64,000 bases of DNA from Myxococcales bacterium (GTDB lineage: Bacteria; Myxococcota_A; Bradymonadia; UBA7976; UBA1532). Shown here one piece after another: positions 26,797-35,587 of the stretch. Under the pieces are notes generated by a model. The model worked only from the letters and a program-made list of their open reading frames with translations. It was not told the origin of the DNA and did not search any database. The translations under genes were made by a program, and so were the position numbers. The stretch is from contig JACKDP010000006.1 of the NCBI GenBank assembly GCA_020633435.1, forward strand, positions 372,001-436,000. Reading direction: 5' to 3'. Position 1 is the stretch's first letter. Each line of letters starts with the position of its first letter.

Positions 26797-27626
26797 GCCT
26801 CCAGGCGCGCCAGCACCGCCGCCCCGTCGGCCGGCCGCAGGGCCGGATCCTTCTGCAGGCAGTCGGCGACCAGGGCGGCCAGGTGCCGGGGCGCGTCCAT
26901 CGGCAGCGGCGTCGGCGCCGTCTGCGTCAGCTTGTACAGGATCTCCGGCACATGCTTGCCGGTGAACGGGGGCGTCCCCGCCAGCAACGTGTGCAGCAGC
27001 ACCCCCAGGGCCCAGACGTCGGTCGCGGGGGTCGCGCGCTGGCCCATGGCCTGCTCTGGGGCCATGTACTCCGGCGTCCCGAACACGCTGCCGTCCGACG
27101 TGAACCGGCTCTGATCCTCCCCGACCGGCTCGATGGCCGCGATGCCGAAGTCCAGCAGCCGCAAGCGATCCGCGGCGCCGGGGCTGCGCTGCAGGAGCAG
27201 GTTGTCGGGCTTCAGATCGCGGTGGATGATGCCATGCTGGTGGGCCTCGCCCAGCGCCCCGGCCACCGGAGACAGCAGGTGCACGGCCCGCGCGGCCGGC
27301 ACGGCGCCTTCAGCGAGCAGCCGGCTCAGCGGCTCCCCCTCGATGAACTCCAGCACGATGAAGGGCCGCCCGTCGGTGAGCTGGCCCAGGTCGTGGATGC
27401 CCACCACCGCCGGGTGCGCGAGCCGCGCCGCCGCGCGGGCCTCCCGCCGCAGCCGCTCCGTATGAGCCGCCGCCGACTCCCGCAGCACCTTGATGGCGAC
27501 GGGCCGGTCGAGGTGGGTGTCCACGGCCCGGAAGACCCACGCCATGCCGCCCTGGCCGAGCAGAGACTCGACGCGGTAGCGGCCTGCCAGGACGGCGCCG
27601 GTCTGGAGGGTGCCCGGGGTCTGCAT
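26592..27626 (-). CDS. Ser/Thr protein kinase (frameshifted after kinase domain)
   Basis: Kinase domain at residues 16-275 with all key residues: GQGGMAW at 24-30, Lys46 in AIKVLRE, HRD 135-137 followed by LKPDN, DFG 159-161, and YMAPEQ. Unlike the kinase at 22.7 kb it has the usual HRDLKPDN loop. After about base 26745 the frame degenerates into Arg/Trp-rich sequence, whereas the next frame encodes a membrane helix and a helical domain (see 25939-26796), so one base is probably missing. The ATG at 27624-27626 lacks a ribosome site but lies about 10 bases after a TAGAAT -10 box, consistent with a leaderless mRNA. Downstream targets may include the FHA proteins. Confidence 0.85.
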   Translation of the reverse strand: MQTPGTLQTGAVLAGRYRVESLLGQGGMAWVFRAVDTHLDRPVAIKVLRESAAAHTERLRREARAAARLAHPAVVGIHDLGQLTDGRPFIVLEFIEGEPLSRLLAEGAVPAARAVHLLSPVAGALGEAHQHGIIHRDLKPDNLLLQRSPGAADRLRLLDFGIAAIEPVGEDQSRFTSDGSVFGTPEYMAPEQAMGQRATPATDVWALGVLLHTLLAGTPPFTGKHVPEILYKLTQTAPTPLPMDAPRHLAALVADCLQKDPALRPADGAAVLARLEAWAAPATAAPPRRGRCLWWVAAAAAPAAVACARGGGRRLPRWWAWRPGRSSGAATRPRRRPRWPRWPP

Positions 27627-27635
27627 GAGGCGCTG

Positions 27636-27664
27636 ATTCTACCGCACGGCAGACGGCCTGTCGT
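27636..27664 (-). promoter_or_regulatory. Promoter for a probably leaderless kinase transcript
   Basis: On the minus strand, ACGACA (27659-27664, four of six) and TAGAAT (27636-27641, five of six) are 17 bases apart. Transcription would begin near 27629, only a few bases before the kinase ATG at 27626, which has no Shine-Dalgarno sequence. The -35 touches the last codon of polA. Confidence 0.45.
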
Positions 27665-30350
27665 CAGTGGATGTCCGCCCAGTTGTCGCCGATGGCCACG
27701 TCCACCACGAGGGGCACCCGCAGCTCGGCCGCCCCCTCCATCTCGGCCCGCAGCAGCGCCGCGACGCCCTCGGCCCGCTCCGCCGGGCACTCCACCACCA
27801 GCTCGTCGTGCACCGTCAGCAGCAGGTGGGCGTCGGGCTCCTCGGCCCGCAGGCGCCGGTCGAGGCGACCATGGCGTACTTGAGGATGTCCGCCGCGGTG
27901 CCCTGGATCGGCGTGTTGATGGCCAGGCGCTCGGCCGCGCGGCGGTCGTTGAACTTCCGGGTGTCGATGTGCGGCAGCGGCCGCGTCCGCCCGAACAGCG
28001 TCGACGACTGCTTCGAGGCGCGCGCCTCCTCGATGAGCCGGTCCTGGTAGGCCTTCACCGCCGAGAACCGCTCGAAGTAGCGGTTGTGGATGGCGTCCGC
28101 CTCGGCCCGCGAGATGCCGAGCTGGCGCGACAGGCCGAACCCCGTCAGGCCGTACGCGAGGCCGTAGTTGACGGCCTTCGCGCGTCGCCGCAGCTCGCTG
28201 GTGACGTCCGCCAGATCCACGCCGAAGACCTCGGCGGCCGTGCGGGCGTGGATGTCCACACCCTCCTGGAACGCCGCCAGCATCGTCGGATCCTCGGCCA
28301 GGTGGGCCAGCACCCGCAGCTCCACCTGGCTGTAGTCGGCGCTCACCAGCTTGAAGCCCGGGTCGGTGATGAAGGCCCGCCGGATGGCCCGCCCCTCGGG
28401 CGTCCGCACCGGAATGTTCTGCAAGTTCGGGTCGATGGAGCTGATCCGCCCCGTCGCCGCCACCGCCTGCCGAAACGAGCTGTGCACCCGCCCCGTCTTC
28501 GGGTTGATGAGCTCGGGCAGCGTGTCGAGGTACGTGCCCTTGAGCTTCACCAGGTGGCGGTAGTCCACGATCTTCGCGGGCAGCGGGTGCATGGGCGCCA
28601 GCGCCTCGAGCACCTCGGCGTCGGTGCTCGGCCCCGTCTTCGTCGACTTGATGACCGGCAGCCCCAGCTTCTCGAAGAGGATCTCCCCGAGCTGCTTGGG
28701 GCTGCTGATGTTGAACTCCTGCTCCGCCAGGCCGTGGATCTCGGCCTCCATCTCGGCGATGCGGCCGGCGAAGGTGCGCGACTGGGCCCGCAGCAGCTCC
28801 GGGTCGATGCGCACCCCGCGCAGCTCCATGCGACCGATGACCTCGGCCAGCGGCAGCTCCAGCTCGTCGTTGATGCGATCGAGCCCCGCCTCGGTGAGCT
28901 TCGGCTTGAAGACGTCGCAGAGGCGCAGGGCCACGTCGGCGTCCTCGGCCGCGTACTGCGTCGCCTGCTCCACCGCCACCGCCGCGAAGTCCGCGTCCTT
29001 GCCCTTGGTGCCCGTGACCTCCTCGAAGCTGATCATCTTGTGCCCGAGGAAGTCCTGGGACAGCTCATCGAGCTTGTAGTCGGGCCGGTTCGGGTCGATG
29101 AGGTAGGCCGCCAGCATGGAGTCGCAGACGTAGCCGCGGTAGTGAATCCCATGCTGCCATAGCACTTGCCACTCATACTTCACGTTCTGCCCGAACTTCG
29201 GGAAGGCGGGATCCTCGATGATGGGCCCGAGCGCCGCCTTGACCTCCTCGAACGAGAGCTGGGGCTCGGCGTCGGCGCTGGTGTGGCCCACGGGCACGTA
29301 CGCCGCCCGGCCATGGTCCCAGGCCAGCGCGAAGCCCACGATGCGCGCGTCGATGGTCGACAGGCTGGTGGTCTCGAGGTCGAGGGACAGGCGCTTGTCG
29401 CGCTTGATGCGGCGGACCAGCGTCTTGAGCTCCTCGGCCGTGCGCACCGCGTAGTAGCCGCCCCGATCGATCTGCTGGACGGCGTGGCTCTCCAGCCCGA
29501 ACTCCTTGAGGAACGTGCGGAAGTTGAGGCGCCGGAAGTAGCTGGCGAGGGTGTCCGGATCGGGGGCCGACCGCTTCAGGTCCTCGTCCGTCGCCGAGAT
29601 GGGCGCGTCGGTCACGATGGTGGCCAGGGTGCGCGACAGGCGGGCCTGGTCGGCGAACTCGCGCAGGCTCTCGCCCCGCTTGCCCTTCACCCTGTCCGCG
29701 CCGGCGAGCAGCGCGTCCATGGTGCCGAAGTCCTCCAGCAGCTTCGCCGCCGTCTTCTCGCCGATGCCCGGCACCCCGGGGATGTTGTCGCTGCTGTCGC
29801 CCGCCAGCCCCAGGATGTCGATGACGCGCTCCGGCGGCACGCCGAACCGCTCGATCACCCCGTCCCGCCCGATCTCCTTCTCCTTGCCATCCCAGATGGA
29901 GATCAGGTCGTTGACGAGCTGCATCATGTCCTTGTCGGCGGTGACGATGATGCAGGGGCGCCCGGAGGCGGTCCAGCGGGCCGCGAGGGTGCCGATCATG
30001 TCGTCGGCCTCGTAGCCCTTCTCGATCAGCACGGGGATGCCCAGCGCCGCGACGGCCTCCCGGCACAGCGCGAACTGCGGCCGCATGTCCTCCGGCGGAT
30101 CCTTCCGGTTCGCCTTGTATTCCGGGTAGATCTCGTTGCGGAACACCCCGCCCGACGGGTCGAACGCCACCGCCACATGGCCCGGATCCCGATCCCGCAA
30201 CAGGTTCAGGAGCAGCCGCACGAACCCGTAGACGGCGTTCGTCGGCGTGCCGTCCACGGCCGTCATGGACGCCCGGATGGCGTAGTAGGCCCGGAAGATG
30301 AACCCGGAACCATCCACCAGGTACAGGGTGTCGCTGCTGTGCTCGGCCAT
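27664..30350 (-). CDS. polA: DNA polymerase I (one frameshift near the C-terminus)
   Basis: About 895 residues once one missing base near 27865-27872 is allowed for. The start at 30348-30350 begins MAEHSSDTLYLVDGSGFIFRAY. The 5'-nuclease domain (1-290) has YEADDMIGTLA and GDSSDNIPGVPGIGEKTA. The proofreading domain (about 310-490) keeps its acidic set (LSLDLETTS, NVKYEW, YAAEDADVA), so 3'-5' exonuclease is probably active. Polymerase motifs A (DYSQVELRVLAHL) and B (KAVNYGLAYGLTGFGLS) are in the first frame. Past the break, motif C (LLTVHDELVVE) and the end (VPLVVDVAIGDNWADIH) are in another frame. Without correction the enzyme would lose motif C and be inactive as a polymerase. Repair and Okazaki-fragment processing role. 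Confidence 0.93.
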
Positions 30351-30422
30351 GGGATCCCCGCGTGCCACGATTGGCGGGCAGGGTAGTCCACCCGCCCCCC
30401 GCCGTCCACGGTCCGCGGCCCC

Positions 30423-31577
30423 TCAGCCGGGATCGAGGGCCGCCAGGATCATCCCCAGGTTGGCCCAGTCCACCTCCGCCGTGGCGAGCAACGCCCCCAC
30501 CGTGCGCACCTCGGGCCAGGTGATCTCCGAGGATCCCTGGAGGCCATAAGGTCCCGTTCTGCCTGCGAAATCATCCATCTCTTCGGGCGAGAGCCCGACG
30601 CGGAAGACGGCGGCCTGGTGGGCCGACAGCGTCGCCGCCACCTGCCGGGTGGCCACCGGCTCCAGGCGACCGGGGGCGACGTGCCAGCCCAGCTCTTCCG
30701 CCAGCTCCTCGGCGGCCACCACCGGCAGGGGCGTGCCGTCATCGAACGTCGAGCCACCGGGCAGCTCGTGCACGCTGCCATCCGCCGTCCGCGCGCAGGC
30801 GCGAAACTCCCGCACCAGCACCACCCGCGTCGCGTGGAGCGACGGCGCCCCCCGCTCGTAGAGCACCACGGCCGCCACATCCGGGCGGCCGATGACCAGC
30901 TCTGTCGTCTTGTTGCGCCCCTCGGCGGTGACGTGGACGTCCACCTGCAGCGCCCAGAACACGAGCAGGTGGCGCCGCGCGCCCACGCGCCAGCTCCACT
31001 CCAGGCGGGCGCCGTCGAGCCGGTTGCCCGCCGCCCGCTGCGCCGCCAGCCACCCCTGGAAGGGCGGGGACCGCCAGACGTCCAGCGGCACGGCGCACTC
31101 GGCCCCGGTCCGCAGCGCCGGGGGCCCCAGCCGCGCCAGCGCCGCGTCGATGGTCTCGGCCAGCGTCGACGCCACCGGCGCCCGCCACCGCCGGGCGTGC
31201 CAGGCCAGGTACCGCATCTTCGGCGCCTCGGGCGGGAAGCCCAGCACCACCTGGCCGCTCTTCTCCCACCGCCCCCACTCCACGTTCGTCGTGAACCCGG
31301 GCAGCACCGCCAGGTCCCGCGGCACCCAGAAGAGGAGCTGGTCGCTGCGCTCCATGGCCGCCTGCTCCCAGGCCACCTGAGCGTCGTAGTCCGCGGGGAA
31401 GACGCCGTCCCGGGGCAGGGGCGTGAAGACGACGCCGTCGTAGCCCCGCGCCGCCAGCAGGGCCAGCGCCTCGACGCGCCAGTCGGGGTGGCCCGTGCCT
31501 CGCGGGCTCGGCCCGGCCAGGAAGAGGCTCTGGCTGAACTGCGCGGGGAACGGCTCGTGGGCGTAGACGATGTGCAT
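30423..31577 (-). CDS. Nucleoside 2-deoxyribosyltransferase-like / NUDIX fusion protein
   Basis: 384 residues from the ATG at 31575-31577, which has AGGAGG upstream. Residues about 1-150 match the nucleoside 2-deoxyribosyltransferase-like fold: SLFLAGPSPR, then FTPLPRDG, then SDQLLFWVPRD, then TTNVEWG with the likely catalytic Glu at 100. Residues about 240-384 are a NUDIX hydrolase. Its box, GGSTFDDG then VVAAEELAEELGW, keeps the EE-x-x-EE metal ligands but has Ala instead of the usual Arg. Together they suggest sensing or clean-up of a modified nucleotide or a nucleotide sugar such as ADP-ribose, by inference. It lies alone between polA (same strand, 72 bases downstream) and the divergent iron operon. 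Confidence 0.8.
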   Translation of the reverse strand: MHIVYAHEPFPAQFSQSLFLAGPSPRGTGHPDWRVEALALLAARGYDGVVFTPLPRDGVFPADYDAQVAWEQAAMERSDQLLFWVPRDLAVLPGFTTNVEWGRWEKSGQVVLGFPPEAPKMRYLAWHARRWRAPVASTLAETIDAALARLGPPALRTGAECAVPLDVWRSPPFQGWLAAQRAAGNRLDGARLEWSWRVGARRHLLVFWALQVDVHVTAEGRNKTTELVIGRPDVAAVVLYERGAPSLHATRVVLVREFRACARTADGSVHELPGGSTFDDGTPLPVVAAEELAEELGWHVAPGRLEPVATRQVAATLSAHQAAVFRVGLSPEEMDDFAGRTGPYGLQGSSEITWPEVRTVGALLATAEVDWANLGMILAALDPG

Positions 31578-31648
31578 GAGGCCTCCTGTCGACCCCGGCA
31601 CTTCACGCGGTGTCGGGGCGGACCGCAAGGGGTGGGCGAACTACATAT

Positions 31649-31669
31649 TGATCATGATAATCGTTCTCA
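31649..31669 (+). promoter_or_regulatory. Fur box (iron repression site)
   Basis: TGATCATGATAATCGTTCTC, in the 128-base divergent gap, matches the Fur consensus GATAATGATAATCATTATC at most positions, including the central GATAAT. It lies 37-57 bases before the start of the DUF4856 lipoprotein. It stands out as an AT-rich island in very GC-rich DNA. It predicts repression of the downstream operon when iron is plentiful. Confidence 0.75.
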
Positions 31670-31705
31670 GTTAGATCCCCGGTGACCACCACCTGGAGGC
31701 GCCCC

Positions 31706-33109
31706 ATGCGCACCGTCCTGGCCGCCCTGGCCATCTGCTTCGCCCTCGCGGCCTGCGACGCCGACGAGGGGAGCGAGGCCTCCGCCTCGCCGACCCGCTA
31801 CGTCTTCCTCGATGCCCAGGGGGTCGACACCGTCGACACCAGCGGCCAGACCTTCCGCCACGCCCTGATCGTCGAAATGTCGCGCTGGATCGCGGGGTTG
31901 ACCGCGACGATCGACAGCGGCGCCTTCGCCCCGGGCCCAGGGGACGTGGCCGCTGGCCTCGACTTCTGGTTCGCCTTCGACGACGCCATCGGGGCCTCGA
32001 CGCCCTTCGACCTGGGCATCACCGACCCGGTGCGCCAGCAGAGCCACGCGGACCTCGCCAGCGGCAAGCGCCTGGTGGACAAGCTCGCCGGCAACGATCC
32101 CGAGGGGCAGCACGCGGACTGGTCGACGGCCTTCCAGGGCTGGGACGACCCGGTCGTCCAGGGGCCCGAGGACCTCGTCCGCCACTGGTTCGCGGAGCTG
32201 GACGCCCTGGCCGCCGCCCGGGCCCAGGGGGAGGTCGCCCTCGACCCGCAGGGGCAGCCCATCGAGGTCGTCTACGTGTCGCCGACGGGGCTCGACTACC
32301 GCGAGCTCCTCCAGAAGTTCCTGCTCGGCGCCGTGGCCTTCTCCCAGGGGGCCGACGACTACCTGGACGACGACCTGCCCGGGAAGGGCCTGCTGGCCGA
32401 CAACACCACCGTGGCCGAGGCCGGCGCGACCGCCCTGGCCCACGGGTGGGACGAGGGCTTCGGCTACTTCGGCGCCTCCCGGGACTTCGGGGACTACACC
32501 GACGACGAGCTGGCGGGCGCGGGCGGTCGCCCCGAGCGGGCCGGGGCCCGCTTCGACTTCGACGAGGATGGCGCCCTCGACCTGACGAGCGAGGTGGTCT
32601 GGGGCCACGCGCTGAACGCGGCGAAGCGGGATCGCGGGAGCGTCGTGGCGACGGACTTCACCGGCGACGCCTGGGCCGGCTTCCTCGCCGGGCGCGCCCT
32701 CATCCACGGGGCCGGCGGCACCCTGAGCGATGAAGAGCTCGCCGCGCTGCGCGCCCACCGCGACCAGGTCGTCGGCGCCTGGGAGCAGGCCATCGCGGCG
32801 ACCGTGGTGCACTACATCAACGAGGTCCTCGTGGATCTCGCCGAGCCGGCCACGCCCCATGCGGCGCGGGCGAAGCACTGGTCGGAGCTGAAGGGCTTCG
32901 CGCTCTCGTTCCAGTTCAACCCGAGAAGTCCGCTGAATGACGAGGAGTTTGGCCGCCTGCACGCGCTCATCGGGCAGGCGCCGGTGCTCCCCGGCGGCGA
33001 CACCGCGGCCTACGCCGACCGCCTGCGCGAGGCGCGGCAGCTCGTGGGCACCGCCTACGGCTTCGACGCCGCCAACCTGGGCGACGACGCCGGCCGGGGG
33101 GGCTGGTGA
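31706..33109 (+). CDS. DUF4856 iron-regulated lipoprotein
   Basis: 467 residues. The ATG at 31706 has GGAGG six bases upstream. The lipoprotein signal ends ALAAC (Cys17). The body fits DUF4856: an N-terminal YVFLDAQGVDTVDTSGQTFR segment, a central LLQKFLLGAVAFSQGADDYL, the family hallmark GWDEGFGYFGASR, and a helical C-terminus (IAATVVHYINEVL, then YGFDAANLG). It is probably helical and located in the periplasm or on the outer membrane. In other bacteria DUF4856 genes are neighbours of imelysin-like genes and iron-responsive. Here it is first in a Fur-box operon and overlaps the imelysin gene as GTGA. The molecular role in iron uptake is not established. Confidence 0.85.
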   Translation: MRTVLAALAICFALAACDADEGSEASASPTRYVFLDAQGVDTVDTSGQTFRHALIVEMSRWIAGLTATIDSGAFAPGPGDVAAGLDFWFAFDDAIGASTPFDLGITDPVRQQSHADLASGKRLVDKLAGNDPEGQHADWSTAFQGWDDPVVQGPEDLVRHWFAELDALAAARAQGEVALDPQGQPIEVVYVSPTGLDYRELLQKFLLGAVAFSQGADDYLDDDLPGKGLLADNTTVAEAGATALAHGWDEGFGYFGASRDFGDYTDDELAGAGGRPERAGARFDFDEDGALDLTSEVVWGHALNAAKRDRGSVVATDFTGDAWAGFLAGRALIHGAGGTLSDEELAALRAHRDQVVGAWEQAIAATVVHYINEVLVDLAEPATPHAARAKHWSELKGFALSFQFNPRSPLNDEEFGRLHALIGQAPVLPGGDTAAYADRLREARQLVGTAYGFDAANLGDDAGRGGW

Positions 33110-34271
33110 GGTCCGCGCCGCTGGTCGCGCTCGCGGTCCTCGGCCTGGCCGCCTGCGACGCCGGGACCGCCGCGGGGCCGCCCACGCTCTCGGCCCAGGC
33201 GAGCCGCCAGGCCGTCCTGGCCACCGTCGGCGAGCACCTCATCCTGCCCACGCTGGCCGCCTTCGTCACCGACGCCGAGGCCCTGGCGGCGGCGAGCCGC
33301 CGGGGATCGCCAGCGGACGCCCAGCGGGCCTTCGCGGCCGCCTTCACCCGGTGGCAGGCGCTCGAGGTGCTGCAGGTCGGCCCGGCCGGTGATCCGCTGG
33401 CGAGGGCCGGGGTCGGGGTCTCCGCGACGCCGTGTACTCCTGGCCCGCCGCCAGCCCGTGCCGGCTGGACCAGGAGGTCGCTGCCGGCGGCCAGGACGCC
33501 CCGGACTACTTCGAGACGCGGCTGGTCAACGCCTACGGCCTGGACGCCATCGAGTACCTGCTCTGGGCGCCGCCCGGCCAGAACGCCTGCCCGCCCCAGG
33601 TCGCCCCCAACAGCGACGGCGCCTGGGCGGCGCTCGGGCGCGACGAGATCGCCCGGCGCCGCGCCACCCTGGCGGCCCGCCTCGCCGACCGCGTCGTCGA
33701 GGACGCCCGGACGCTGCACGCGGCCTGGGCCGCGGCGGGCCTCGACTTCGCCGGCGCCCTGGCCCGGGCCGGGCAGCCAGGTTCGCCCTACGCCAGCGTC
33801 CAGGCGGGCCTGGATGAGCTCTTCGCCGCGCTCTTCTACGTCGACCTGATGACGAAGGACGCCAAGGTCGGGGACGTGGGGGGCTTCACGGCGGGCTGCC
33901 GGCAGGCCGCCTGCCCCGAGAACGCCGAGAGCCCCCACGCGGGGCTCTCCCGCGAGGCCCTCACGGCCAACCTGCGCGCCCTGCGCGCGGTGGTCGCGGG
34001 GACGACCCTGGAGGGGGAGGCGCGGGGACCTGGCCTCGCGGACCTGGCCCGCGAGCTGGGCGCGGCCGACCTGGCCACCACCCTGCTGGCGGCCGTCGAC
34101 GAGGCCCTGGGGGAGGTGGCCGCGCTCCCGGGTCCGCTGCAGACGCTCCCGGCAGAGTCGCTTCGTCCACTCTATCTTGCGCTCAAGAAGCTCACCGACT
34201 TGATGAAGTCGCAGCTCGTCACCGTGCTCAACCTCTCGGTGCCCCAGGAGGGGGCGGCCGACAATGATTGA
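33106..34271 (+). CDS. Imelysin-family lipoprotein (frameshifted)
   Basis: Starts with GTG at 33106, overlapping the DUF4856 stop (GTGA). Lipoprotein signal ends GLAAC. The first frame covers the helical N-half (ATVGEHLILPTLAAF, then AAFTRWQALEVLQVG). One base is missing at about 33405-33430 (run ggccggggtcggggtc). The second frame continues with GLRDAVYSWP, VNAYGLDAIEYLLWAP, ALFYVDLMTKDAKVGD and the C-terminal helices, ending at 34271. The family motif G-x-H-x-x-E appears as GLDAIE: the His is Asp while the Glu is kept. Imelysins are periplasmic or surface iron-uptake proteins, not peptidases. The HTTM gene begins within the last 8 bases. The break is probably a sequencing error. Confidence 0.8.
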
Positions 34272-35587
34272 TCGCCTCTGGCGACGCGCGGCGGCCCCCG
34301 TGGACGTGGCCTCCCTGGCCGCGTTCCGCGTGCTCTTCGGGCTGACGATGGCCGTCGCCATGGCGCGCCTGCTCGCGTCGGGCTGGCTGGACGAGGTGCT
34401 CGTCGCGCCGTCCTTCTTCTTCAAGTACCCCGGCTTCGCCTGGGTCGGGGTGCCGGGGCCCGCCGGCCTCTACACCCTCGCCGCGGTGGTGCTGGTCGCC
34501 GCCGTCTGCGTGGCGCTGGGCCTGTGGTACCGCGTCGCGGCCGGCGTCTTCGTGCTCGGCTTCGCGTGGCTCCAGCTGATGGACGCCACCAACTACCTGA
34601 ACCACTACTACCTCGTGGTCCTGCTGGGCGGCCTCGCGTGGGCGCTGCCGCTGGGGCGCTTCTGGTCCCTCGACGCGCGGCGGGGCGGGGCCCTCTCGGC
34701 CGCGCCGGCCTGGTGGATCTGGCTGCTGCGGGCCCAGCTCGCCGCGGTCTACGTCCACGCCGGGCTGGCCAAGGCCACGAGCGACTGGCTGGTGCACGGG
34801 CAGCCGCTCGGCATCTGGCTCGCGGCCCGGGCGACGCCCCCGTGATCGGGCCGCTCCTCCAGCAGGCCTGGGCCCCCCTGGCCCTGAGCTGGGCGGGCTT
34901 CCTCTTCGACGCCACCATCGTCGCCTGGCTGCTCTGGCCGCGCACCCGTCGGCTGGCCTGGGGGGTGGTCGTCGCCTTCCACGGCATGACGTGGTTGCTC
35001 TTTGATATCGGGATGTTCCCGCTGATCATGGTGACCAGCACGCTCCTGTTCTTCCCCCCCGACTGGCCCCGCCGGCTGCTGCGCCGGCCGCCCGCCGCGC
35101 CGCCCGCCGTCGCGACACGCCGCCCCCTCGCGGCCGTCGCGCTGGCCTTCTGCCTCTTCCAGGCCCTCTTCCCGCTGCGCAGCCACGTCCTCGGCGACGC
35201 CGTGCTCTGGGATGGGTGGGCATGCGCTGGTCCTGGCGCGTGATGGTGCGCGAGAAGATGGGCAGCCTGACCTACCGCGTCCGGCTCGCCAGCGGCCGCG
35301 AGATCGAGGTCAACCCCCGGCGCTACCTGACGTGGCGCCAGTGGGCCGAGATGTCGGGCCAGCCCGATCTGATCGTGCAGCTGGCCCACCACGTCGCCCG
35401 CGACTTCTACGCCCTCGATCCCGACCCGGAGGTCCGCGTCGACGCCTGGATCTCCCTGAACGGACGACCACCCGCCCGGCTCATCGATCCCGCGGCCGAC
35501 CTCGTCCACCTCGCCGACGGCCAGCGGGTGACGCTGCCGGCCCCCGCTGGTCCGCCGCTGCGCCAGGCGGCCTGGAGCGCCCGATGA
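34264..35587 (+). CDS. HTTM (vitamin K-dependent gamma-carboxylase-like) membrane protein (two frameshifts)
   Basis: Multi-pass membrane protein of about 440 residues once two missing bases are allowed for (about 34825-34835 and 35205-35222). Frame one from ATG 34264 has LAAFRVLFGLTMAVAM, FFFKYPGFAWV, NYLNHYYLVVLLGGL and AAVYVHAGLAKATSDWL, with conserved HTTM elements. Frame two has DATIVAWLLWPRTR and GMTWLLFDIGMFPLIM. Frame three holds the C-terminal soluble part (WSWRVMVREKMGSLTYRV, then YLTWRQWAEMSGQPD), ending at 35587. HTTM proteins share the transmembrane fold of gamma-glutamyl carboxylase; their role beside imelysin genes is unknown. The start overlaps the imelysin end, and the stop overlaps the receptor start as ATGA. 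Confidence 0.8.

Noticed and set aside
31649..31669. The AT-rich island as a possible attachment site or horizontally acquired edge.
   Set aside because: It fits a Fur operator in position and sequence, and the genes on both sides have the same base composition as the rest.
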